Assembly: GCF_910594005.1 (NCBI RefSeq)
Contig: NC_057819.1
Coordinates: forward strand, 122,609,669-122,673,668
DNA: 64,000 nt
Reading direction: 5' to 3'
Source of the DNA: Cervus elaphus
Taxonomy: Eukaryota > Chordata > Mammalia > Artiodactyla > Cervidae
Below the pieces are notes generated by a model. The model was not told where the DNA came from. It saw only the letters and a list, made by a program, of their open reading frames with translations, and did not search any database. Of this stretch, positions 39,669-48,593 are shown one piece after another (the first letter of the stretch is position 1; each line of letters starts with the position of its first letter). Made by a program: the position numbers and the translations under genes.

Positions 39669-40394
39669 TTAAACATGGCTATGTACCTTACTTAATGCCA
39701 TCAGTGTTTGCTGAAATTGTCCCAAGGTAGGGGGTGGTAGGCATTTTCCCTCGAATATAGGACACACAGGAGGGGGTCTTCTATACAGAATCTCAAAAGG
39801 GGTAAGATTCAGCTTATAAGGGGTGTTACGCGCTCGAAAGAGCGCAAAGGGAAGGAGGGTCACCCAGTCCCCGCCAGTCTCCATTGTCAACTTTGTCAGA
39901 GTTTCTTTTAGGGTCCGATTCATTCTTTCAACCTGTCCTGAGCTCTGGGGATTATATTCACAATGTAACTTCCATTTTGTCCCCAGAGCTTAGGCCAGCC
40001 CTTGTACAATCTGGCTCACAAAGGCAGGTCCGTTATCAGAGCTCATAGTCACTGGCAGCCTGTACCTAGGCACTATCTCCTCTAAGATCCTTTTAGCAAC
40101 CACTGTTGTTGTCTCTCTCTTAGTGGGGAAGGCTTCTACCCACCCCGAGAAGGTATCTACCAGAACCAACAGATAGCGATACCCGTACTTGCCTGGCCTT
40201 ACCTCAGTGAAATCTATCTCCCAGTGTTGCCCTGGCTCTTTCCCTCGGTACCTCATTCCAGTGTGCTGCCTTTTCCCTGTCCTCATCAGCTGGCACGCTT
40301 TGCAAGCCTGGATTATCTCTCGTAGAGTTGCATTTTGTCGAGGGAACCTCAGGCAGGCCGTCTGGAGAAGAGTCAAGGTCTTTTTCTCTCCCAA
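39669..40394 (-). pseudogene. Retroviral pol: integrase remnant with an in-frame stop
   Basis: Two same-frame segments, 40,394-39,993 and 39,923-39,669, are separated by a stop at 39,990-39,992. The first holds a CXXC zinc-site end (CKACQL), the core motifs IDFTEV and SSDNGPAF; the second has the conserved MNRTLKETLTKL and PFALFRARN segments. Further C-terminal sequence continues with stops toward env. It is frame-shifted relative to the RT segment upstream and is not translatable as one protein. Confidence 0.85.
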
Positions 40395-40453
40395 GTGTGT
40401 TCACATAGGTGACGACCCAGGATGGCAGGCAATATCAGGTTGTTGTTTTGATC

Positions 40454-41986
40454 TCAGTACCATCCATATTTGTCATCCTTTTGGAGGGTGGTATCTTCGT
40501 TGATCCAAACGAGGTCAGGGAGGGAATAGTCGGGGACTGGCGGCAGAGTCCCCATACCAGGAGGTGGAAGTCCCATGGCTAATATGGGGGCGGCGTAGTC
40601 CCGGCTGGCCACTTTTAGTAGGGCCCGTCTGAGTGTCTGGAAAGGCTGTTTCATTGGCTCAATCCAAGTCCAGTTTGGGGTCTCTTTACTTCCCTCATAC
40701 AAGGGCCGGGCCTTCTCAGCAAACCCAATGATCCACAGTCTACAATATCCAACAGTCCCCAAAAACTCTCTCACCTGGCGGGGGGTCTTGGGCTCTGGTA
40801 TCTGCAATATTGTTTCCTTCATGGCCTGAGTTAGCCACCTTTGCCCCTGCCTGATCTTATACCCCAAATAAGTGACCTCTTGCCGGGATATTTGCACCTT
40901 CTTTGCACTAGCACGATATCCCAAGGTGCCTAGAGTCTGTAAGAGGTCACCAGTGGCACGGCTGCATGCCTCCTCTGTGGTTCCAGCCAACATAAGGTCA
41001 TCCACATATTGCAGCAGGATGACCTCTGGGTGGCGAGTCCGATATTCATAGAGGTCTTCACTCAAAGCCTCATTAAACAAGGTAGGGGAGTTTTTGAACC
41101 CTTGTGGGAGGCGGGTCCAAGTTAGTTTTACTACCGGTTGGCCTTCCCCCTCAGTCCACTCAAAGGCAAATATCTCCTGGCTCTGGGCCACCAGGGGTAG
41201 GCTGAAAAAGGCATCCTTCAAGTCCAACACAGTGTACCAAGTGTACTCAGGCAGCAGACTGCTCAGGAGGGTATACGGGTTGGGGACAGTAGGGTGTATG
41301 TCACTCACCCGCTTGTTGACTTCTCGTAGGTCCTGGACAGGTCTGTAATCCGTACTCCCCGGCTTCTTCACCGGTAGCAAGGGGGTGTTCCAAGGGGATT
41401 GGCACCGCTTGTGAATTCCGGCATCCATGAGCCGTCGAATGTGGGGAGTGATCCCCCGCCGAGCCTCCTGGCTCATAGGATATTGCCTCACCCTCACAGG
41501 AATCGCCTCGGTTTTTAGTTCGATGATGACCGGATGTCTCTGTTTAGCCAGTCCCATTCTTGCTGTTTCTGCCCATGCCAACAGGTATTTGTGGACCCAC
41601 GGTTGTATATCTGGTGCTATAACATCTGAGGGCTTAGGCACAAAAAGTCTGTATTCATCTCTTAAAGCTAGAGACAAGATATGTATCGGCTGTCCAAGTC
41701 CATCTGTGACTGACATTCCCCCAGGGTCAAAATGGATCTGAGCATTAACTTTAGTCAACAAGTCCCGTCCAAGTAGAGGGGCTGGGCATTCTGGTATCAC
41801 CAAAAATGAATGGGACACCTGATGGGTCCCCAAATTTACTTTCCGTTCTGTGGTCCAACAATATTTTTTTGTCCCCGTGGCTCCCTGCACCAAGCTGGCT
41901 TTCTTAGACATTGGTCCCAGTTTTTGATTTAAAACAGAGTGTTGGGCGCCAGTGTTCACCATGAAGCCAACGGGTTTCCCTTCCAC
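40454..41986 (-). pseudogene. Retroviral pro-pol: protease and reverse transcriptase (510-codon open segment)
   Basis: The open frame starts inside protease and continues through RT. In protease the active-site triplet reads VNTGAQHS, so the usual catalytic Asp position is Asn. RT motifs are intact: LDLKDAFFSLPL, the LPQGFKNSPTLF block and the YVDD catalytic box (about residues 329-332). After the RT connection (about residue 440) the sequence jumps to a short segment ending near 40,454, leaving no room for a full RNase H domain. In frame upstream it reaches the amber stop at 42,035-42,037, consistent with gammaretroviral Gag-Pol readthrough organisation. Confidence 0.85.
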
Positions 41987-42034
41987 ATGTATGGTTACCC
42001 AGGACTCGGGAAGGGGTGCTGAGTCTTGACTCCC

Positions 42035-42037
42035 CTA
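42035..42037 (-). promoter_or_regulatory. Gag-Pol amber stop (readthrough-type context)
   Basis: UAG followed by G on the minus strand, 51 nt (17 codons) in frame upstream of the first Met of the pro-pol frame. This is the gammaretroviral arrangement. In this copy the nucleocapsid zinc knuckle is in a different frame from the stop, so the arrangement is no longer functional. Confidence 0.75.
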
Positions 42038-42119
42038 GTCACTGTCTTCCCCCACATATAGAACTCGAGTTCCAGGGGAAATTCTCTCTCTGGGTTGTTC
42101 TTCTCTTCGGGTCCCTCTT

Positions 42120-42170
42120 AGGGCACTCATTTTTCCAGTGCCCCCGTTCTTTGCAGTAAGCGCACTGATC
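42120..42170 (-). pseudogene. Nucleocapsid zinc knuckle of gag
   Basis: A single CCHC box (CX2CX4HX4C, sequence CAYCKERGHWKNEC) is readable on the minus strand, starting at 42,164. It is one frame off the capsid frame (which stops at 42,176) and also off the amber stop frame, so at least two small indels flank it. Confidence 0.8.
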
Positions 42171-42175
42171 TTTCT

Positions 42176-42907
42176 TTAGGGCCTGTCTTTTTGGCCTCTC
42201 TTTTTCTCCCGACAAAGTCGTTCCTCCCTTTCTTCTGGGGTCTCCCTATTATTAAATACCTTTTCAGCTGCTTTCAGTAAGTCTTGTGTTGTCTGTTCTC
42301 TTAACCCCTCTATCTTTTGTAATTTCCTCCTAATATCTGGGGCTGCCTGATTCACAAACGCTAGTAGAACTGCAGCGCGTGATTCCTCAGCCTGGGGGTC
42401 CATAGGTGTATATTGCCTAAAGGCTTCTATTAGCCTCTCTAGGAAGGCTGACGGGCTCTCAGTGGGCTCTTGCCTTACTAAATTTACCTTTGCCAAATTT
42501 GTTGGCTTTTTAGCTGCAGCCCGCAGGCCAGCCATTAGAGTCTGGCGGTACACTCGGAGACGCTCCCTACCTTCCACTCGCTCAAAATCCCAGTTAGGCC
42601 GCAACAGAGGAAACCCCTCATCCACAAGATGAGGCTGGGCGGTTGGTCTCCAGTCAACCCCCGGGACCCGTTTCTGCGCCTCTGCCAGGATTCGCTCCTG
42701 TTCTTCCGTGGTGAAGAGCACCTGCAACAGCTGCTGGCAATCATCCCAGGTGGGGTTATGAGTGAACAAAATGGAATCTAAGAGGTTAATGAGGGCTTGG
42801 GGTTTCTCCGAAAAAGGAGGATTTGGGGTTTTCCAATTATACAGATCACTCGTGGAAAAGGGCCAATACTGATAGGTTCGCTCTCCGTCCTGGTTAGCTG
42901 GTCCCAC
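42176..42907 (-). pseudogene. Retroviral gag: capsid segment
   Basis: A 243-codon frame with capsid features: YQYWPFSTSDLYNWK near the start, and the major homology region around QEPTESPSAFLERLIEAFR. It ends in a highly charged EEREERL...KKRGQK segment at a stop. It is frame-shifted relative to the matrix/p12 segment upstream (near 42,910) and to the zinc knuckle downstream. Confidence 0.85.
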
Positions 42908-43530
42908 CCGGACGGGGAGTGCCTGTACAGTAGATGAAGGTAATTCTGGGTCCCCATGATCCTGCTCACCCCTATTTCCTCTATTCCTTCTCCGGGGTCA
43001 GGATTCCCTTGTCCCTTCTGATTCATCGGGGGGGCTCCGCCCCCCGGGGGAACCTGCAATGGAGGAGGGGCATATGGCGGGGACCTAATTTCCGTCTCCA
43101 AGTCAATCAGGTTCCAGTCGGAGGATTCTTGCAAGACCGGTTTTGGGCCCTTATTCTTGGCTTCCTCTGGGGGAGTGGGAGTTTCCATAACCAGGGCCTG
43201 TACATTAGGAGAATCAGGGAGTTTGTGAACAAAAGGTTTTAACCATTCAGGCGGATCTTTTACTAGATCTTGCCAGACCATAACATATGGGACTTGGCTC
43301 GGGTGGCCCCAGGGATCAGGAGCCATAATTTTCTCTTTCACTGCCCGAATAATAGAAGGTTGAAAAGTTCCCTCTGGAGGCCATCCAACTTGGAAGGTGG
43401 GCCACTCTGCAGAGCAAAAGGTTATTAATTTACTCTTTGTAACTAGTAGCAACAGATCATACGCTCTAGCCCTGACATCCGAGAAATGATCAGTCATGAG
43501 AGAGAGTGAGGTAAATTTTCTTTGCCCCAT
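42778..43530 (-). pseudogene. Retroviral gag: matrix and p12-like segment
   Basis: The ATG at 43,528-43,530 gives an MGQ N-terminus, a myristoylation-type start; the frame is also open 39 nt further upstream. A proline-rich stretch with PPYAPPP is a late-domain candidate. After about 42,915 the frame runs into non-gag sequence because the capsid continues in another frame. Confidence 0.8.
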
Positions 43531-44518
43531 AGTGAGAGTCAGAAGAAAGTCACCGAGAATTACCACCAATAAATCCTATCGGGAGTGGTGGCGGCCAGGA
43601 GGTTGGGCTTGTGGTATGTTTCGTGAAACTATTTGAGTGCCTTAGTCATTGCACGGAAGTTTTCTTGCTGGGGGCGGGCACCCTAAGGGTTTCTAGCCCG
43701 TTCCGTGACCCCCTTATCCTTTCACAGGAGTCTTCCAGTGGCAGGTGCCCTATCGGCTCTTAAGTGCCTGTCCCGTGCCCACACAGATGGGTTTTTATTT
43801 GGCCAGATTCTCGGTTTAGAATACGAGAAAAAAGAAAAGAGTTTCACCCTCTCGGGCTCCCGTTACTGGGGCTGACTTGTTGGGAGGCCTTCAGAATCCG
43901 CCAGGGAGTAGCCCTGGCCGGGACTCATCAGTTGCCCCGACAACTGTCTGCCTGTTCACTGAAACTCCCAGAAACAGAAATGAGGCTCCAAGGCTTTATA
44001 GGAAGAAGTAGACAATGACACACCAGAGAACAACGAGACAGGAGACAATGCCGGCAGTTATACAGAAAAACACACAGACAGACACACATCGGCCGACAAC
44101 ACAGATCCTCTGGAACAAGGGTCACCTTACCGTATGGCATCCACTGTTCCCCAGATTTGGGCTTAGGAGAGGAGGTCTCCTTCCCGCAGAGCTGGCTGCC
44201 TTCCAGTGCGCTTGCTGGCCTCGGTCTCACGCCAGCCAGAACGGCCAGTCCGCTCCTTCATGGAAAGCTTTCCCTAACGCCAGACACCTTCCTGCCTTTT
44301 AGCAGGGCCTCGGATTTACTCTGGTCTTTTTGTGCCAGACACCTTCCTGCTTCACAGCAGGGCCCCGGATTTACTCTGGGCTTTCTGTGCCAGACACCTT
44401 CCTGCTTCACAGCAGGGCCCCGGATTTACTCTGGACTTTTCTAGACTTGCCTGAGCACCGGTGCTATTACCTGTCTTTTTCCCCTTTGTTCCAAAGAGCG
44501 TTCTTCTCCGGTCAAGGG
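43531..44518 (-). other. Proviral leader with three 55-bp tandem repeats
   Basis: Long untranslated region between PBS and gag. Units starting at 44,281, 44,336 and 44,391 repeat 'cagacaccttcctgc...agcagggcc-cggatttactctgg'. Packaging signals probably lie here but cannot be placed by eye. Confidence 0.75.
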
Positions 44519-44536
44519 ATCCTGGACGAGCCCCCA
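44519..44536 (-). other. Primer-binding site, tRNA-Pro type
   Basis: Minus-strand TGGGGGCTCGTCCAGGAT lies two bases after the 5' LTR end and matches the gammaretroviral proline-tRNA PBS except at one position. Confidence 0.85.
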
Positions 44537-44538
44537 AA

Positions 44539-44968
44539 TGTTCTGCCCGTAGTCCGAGTCCCCGGTCGGGAAAGAAGACTCCTCGAAACAATGCAACTTG
44601 CAATAGCGGAATTTATTACTGACTCGAGCCAGGGCCTCCTGCCCTCACCAGGTGTGTGAGGATGAAAGGCCCCGAGCCCCAGTTCTCTCGGGCATTTATT
44701 AGGTCAAAATAAGCAGCAGGTAGTTGGCGCAATCAGATTGGTTACGCAGTGGGTAGTTGGCATAAGCGGATTGGTTACACAGTTGCAAGGTAATTTTTGT
44801 TGGCCCAACGTGGGGCTTTCAGCTTTCCCCTGATAGGTTCCCTTTTCTCTGGCTAGGCATATGTTGATTGGCTGGCTCCAGGAGGCCTGATAATTATGTT
44901 ACCCCGGGAAACCAGGCCTACTCCTAATCTAGGCTGCCTGCCATGGTGTTAGCTGTGACAGCCTCACA
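44539..44968 (-). repeat. 5' LTR of the provirus, 430 bp
   Basis: Same ends as the 3' LTR. It is 33 bp longer because 'gggtagttggc...gattggttacRcag' is present twice (about 44,721-44,785); each unit carries attgg, i.e. CCAAT on the transcribed strand. AATAAA is at complement 44,612-44,617. Confidence 0.95.
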
Positions 44969-44984
44969 AGCAGTAGTTATGGTC

Positions 44985-45325
44985 ATGTGACCAGTTGCAG
45001 AAAGTTCAGTCGCTCAGTCAAGTCTGACTCTTTGCTACCCCGTGGACTGCAGTGCGCCAGGCTTCCCTGTCTATCATCAACTCCCAGAACTTGCTCAAAC
45101 TCATGTCCATTGAGTCAGTGGTGCCATCCAACCATCTCATCCTCTGTCGTACCTTTCTCCTCCTGCCTTCAATATTTCCCAGCAGCAGGATCTTTTCCAA
45201 TGAGTCAGTTCTTCGCATCAGGTGATAAAGTTTTGGAGCTTCAGCATCAGTCCTGCCAATGAATATTCAGGACTAATTTCCTTTAGGATTGACTGGTTTG
45301 ATCTCCTTGCAGTCCAAGTTGCAGA
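44985..45325 (-). mobile_element. Bov-A/BovB-3'-derived element
   Basis: Minus-strand copy from 'agttcagtcgctcagtcaagtctgac' to 'gatctccttgcagtccaag', just right of the provirus. Confidence 0.8.
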
Positions 45326-45371
45326 AAAGAGAACTATAATAATTTCACCCTCCTTCTGACACAAATATATT

Positions 45372-45455
45372 TGTTGTTGCTATTCAGTTGCTCAGTCATG
45401 TCCGACTCTTTGCGACCCCATGGACTGCAGAATGCCAGGCTTCCCTGTCCTTCAC
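45372..45455 (-). mobile_element. Short BovB-derived fragment
   Basis: 'tgttgttgctattcagttgctcagtcatgtccgac...ccttcac', flanked by 'acaaatatatttgt' at 45,361-45,374 and 45,454-45,467, probably its target-site duplication. Confidence 0.7.
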
Positions 45456-45467
45456 AAATATATTTGT

Positions 45468-46406
45468 GCACATATTAAGCAATTTTTTTTTCTCTTCTCC
45501 CTCTCCCTCACTATCTACCATAATATGTGTTAATAGTGGTTATCCTTCTAGGTCAACATTGAAGTTATAAGAGGGTGAATATATAAGAGGGTGTGGCTCC
45601 ATTGGAAGAGGAATGGATATCACCCAGAGATGGATAAAGGGACTTTGTCATCTTCTGGTCAGAGGGTAACATGTATTTGGTTGTGTGTTGGTGGTTGCAT
45701 TATGTCAGGTAGTCTTTGCTATTAACTTTACTTGGAATTGAAGTTAGATGGACTGGGGTGGATTTGTAGTGATCAGTGTATATTGTGCAAGGTTGAACCT
45801 AGGGTCCCATAGTCCTTTCTCTGCACAGTTCCGAGCTGGTGTGGAACACAAGGGACATTCTGCCTGGGATTTGGGGGAAACAGAAGTGAAGCTGCAGCAA
45901 TCACATTCTTTTTGCACCTGGCAGGGAGACACAGTGATTAAAGTGATGTCTTAGTGATGTTCGCTTCCATCCTGTGATCAGAGTTAACATCATCAGTGAT
46001 GGGACCAATCAAAATGGTGCCAACTGGTGGGATGCTATAAGGTTGCTTTGTCACCATGGTGCGCATGACAGAGATACACAGCCTGCATGATTACAAAGAA
46101 AAACTGGGCAAAGCCAAATTGAGGGACTTTCTAATAATAACTGATCTATATTCTTCAAGAGTATCAAGGTCATAAAGATCAAGGAAAGACTAAGGAGTGT
46201 TCCAGAGTGAGGGAAACTAGAGACAAGACCTCCAAAGACAATATGTGACCCTGGACTGGACACTTTGGCCATAAAGAACTGGAGTGGGGAGTCTCAGCTA
46301 TGCCAGACAAGCAGGTTGTAGAGACCTGTAGCTCACAGTTAGTACTAACCAATGGGACTCTGTGTGAGGGGGGTGTCCTCACCACAAACACAAAACCAGT
46401 GTGCAG
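45468..46406. other. Gene-free stretch
   Basis: No recognised gene, RNA or repeat. Confidence 0.45.
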
Positions 46407-46520
46407 GGACTTCCTTGGTGGTCCAATGGTTAAGACTTCATCTTCTGACACAGGGGGGTGTGAGTTCAATCCCTAGTCAGGGAGCTATAATCCCACATGC
46501 CTTGGAAGCACCCCCAAAAC
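46407..46520 (+). mobile_element. CHR-type SINE
   Basis: Plus-strand CHR copy 'gggacttccttggtggtccaatggttaag...gggagctataatcccacatgcc'. Confidence 0.75.
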
Positions 46521-46599
46521 CCCAAAACATAGAGCAGGAGCAATATTGTAGTTAATTCAATAAAGACTTTAAAAAATGGTCTCCATCAAAAAATAATCT

Positions 46600-47640
46600 T
46601 GAAAAAACAACAATGGGCACGAGGAAACTTGGGGGTGATGGATATGTTCATGACCTTGGGTCAAACCAAGATCTCCCGCACTGTAGGTGGAAAGCTTTAC
46701 AGCCTGAACTACCAGGGAAGTCTCTGTGACCTTGATTGTGATGATGGTTTTCAGGTGTTTTGTCCAAACTTATTAAACTGTATACATTAAATTCTATACT
46801 CTTGTATATATCAGTTAAACCTTTATAAAGCTTTATGTTCTCTAGAAACATAAAGAACGTCATTGGGACAACTTATGAAAGCTGAATGAGGGCTGAGGAC
46901 ACGTGGAGGGACACATGGTGTTATTCTCCTGACTCTGATGGTTATGTTGTATATATGTTGTGTTGGTGTGTGTTATGTTGGGGTTTTGTTGTATTTATTG
47001 TGTGTTTTTGTGGTTGTATAGGACAATGTCTTTGTTCAAAGGAAACAGACGCTAAGTTATCTGGGGGTGATGGAATGCTAGATTTGCAAATTTCTCTCAA
47101 ATGGTTTAGGGAGAAAAGTTCCTGCTATCCTTGCAACTGAATTGTTTCAAAATAAATATTATCTTTAGCGTTTGAAAATGTGTCTGGAGAAAAAAAAGAA
47201 AATGTGTCTGGAGTGTAGTGATGGCCTTGGTTGAGTGGGGCAAGTGCTGCTGGGGTTTTGTTTGGGGTGGGGATTGATGGAGGTAGGGAGACTTTTTAAG
47301 CTATGGGCATTAAAGAGAACACTCCCCAAAAGGACCTCTGTGAGTAGATCAGGCAGTGTGTGTGTGGGGGGGGCGGGTAGGGCTGGAGTATGCCACAACC
47401 AATGGATGTTTCTTTTCATCAGGCCACTTGGAGGTTAGCTCCCAGGGCTCAGGAATGGGCTGGGAGCAGATGTGCTCTATCCTGTGGTCTGGTCCCATGA
47501 AGAAACCTCCTGGTCACACTGCATATGAGGACTCAGCTCTCTGTTGCTCAGGGCATCCCCTGTTGTGTATTCTGGGCCAGCTCACTCATGCACAGAATTG
47601 ATCGTCAGTTTTCCACTTCCACAGTCTGCATCCTAAGTCT
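46600..47640. other. Mixed old repeats, no gene
   Basis: 46,655-46,728 is a minus-strand Bov-tA remnant (ends 'ctgaactaccagggaag'), embedded in an L1-3'-end-like sequence (46,560-46,870). Beyond that, T/G-rich sequence and a short duplication (aaaatgtgtctggag twice near 47,176-47,213). Confidence 0.45.
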
Positions 47641-47659
47641 CTTTTAAGAATGTTTCTCT

Positions 47660-47728
47660 AGCTTTGCACAGTAGCAGTACCATAGCCAGTGAGGTTTATC
47701 CAATGCGTGATTATGGCTAATTTGAAAA
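47660..47728 (+). pseudogene. U4 snRNA retropseudogene (5' half)
   Basis: agctttgcacagtagcagta and the following ...gccagtgaggtttatcc...gattatggctaattt match the first ~68 nt of U4 snRNA with several changes. The match stops before the second half and passes into an A-rich tail (47,724-47,743), typical of LINE-mobilised truncated snRNA copies. There is no snRNA promoter. Confidence 0.8.
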
Positions 47729-47744
47729 AGAAGAAAAAAAAAGA

Positions 47745-47862
47745 ATGGCCTGGGAATTTCCTGGTGGTCCAGGGGTTAGGATGTTCACTGCCAGGGCCCA
47801 GATTCAGTGCCTCGTCTGGGAATGAAGATTCTGCAAGCAAGGCAAAAAAAAAAAGAATGAGT
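47745..47862 (+). mobile_element. CHR-type SINE
   Basis: 'gggaatttcctggtggtccaggggttagg...gcaaggcaaaaaaaaaa'. Plus-strand, directly downstream of the U4 copy. Confidence 0.7.
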
Positions 47863-48540
47863 TTCTGACAAGTGTGAGGGAAGAAAGCCAGGTTGGATGT
47901 GTTACCTGAGTCCCTGGCAGGGCAGGGACCGCCTTCCTTTTAGTCACTGATGAATTCACAGGATCAAAACAGCAAGCTCATCTGGGCCTCCAGGAGTCAG
48001 GGAGATCTCAGAGATGTGGGATGGATTTTCTGGCAGGAGCCCTGAATGAGAGTGAGGTGTAGGTGGCTGGGGCCCACAGGCATATCTGAGACGTGAAAGT
48101 CCGAGACTGGCAAGGGGCAGGTGAAGAAGATTCCCGAGACCAAAGTGGCCACCAGACTGGGGCATGGTGTGATCCAGGTCGGCAGGTGCAGGGGGCCAGC
48201 CTGAAGCATAGTGTTTCTTGGCCGTCACCCCAGCGCACCAGACTCAGCGCTCTCAGGGACCAGTTCCAGGCCATCTGCTTCCAGCCAGCCAGGACGGGAC
48301 ATGTTCCACACCATAGGGTTTATTTCTTTTTTTTTTTTCCCCTAGGGTTTATTTCTAATTTGTTTTCCAAACCCGGGTTGGAGCTTCTGGCTGGCCCCTT
48401 TGGATTGTCGGTAAGGAGGGCAACCCCTTCCAGGGAGGCAGGTTTCTGTAAACAGGAAACAGAAGCTGTGCTGATGTCCCTAGCATCCCCTTCTCCAGCC
48501 AGCCCCACCCCAAACCGCCCAACCTGCCCCAGCCCCAGCC

Positions 48541-48593
48541 TATAAAATCCCCACACCCTCATTTCTGGTTGAACAGTGGCTTAGAACGGCACC
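48541..48593 (+). promoter_or_regulatory. CBR2: TATA-type promoter of CBR2
   Basis: TATAAAAT at 48,541, 53 bp before the CBR2 ATG, in non-CpG sequence. This implies a start site around 48,570 and regulated expression, unlike the CpG promoter of the paralogue DCXR. Confidence 0.75.

Larger units (their letters stand above)
38092..44968 (-). mobile_element. Class I (gammaretrovirus-like) endogenous provirus, 6,877 bp, defective
   Basis: Ordered on the minus strand: LTR, proline-type PBS, leader, gag, amber stop, pro-pol, env, polypurine tract, LTR. It is flanked by agcag at 38,087-38,091 and 44,969-44,973, a 5-bp target-site duplication. The LTRs differ at roughly a dozen or so sites by eye, mostly CpG transitions, plus a 33-bp duplication, implying an insertion of moderate age in the ruminant lineage. 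Gag has frame changes, protease has a substituted active-site position, RNase H is largely missing, integrase has an in-frame stop and most of env surface subunit is deleted. It cannot encode a complete virus. Confidence 0.95.

Noticed and set aside
44281..44445. CRISPR-like array (regular repeats)
   Set aside because: Contiguous 55-bp units without spacers inside a proviral leader in a mammalian genome.
47660..47728. Functional U4 snRNA gene
   Set aside because: Only the 5' half is present, with substitutions and an A-rich tail.
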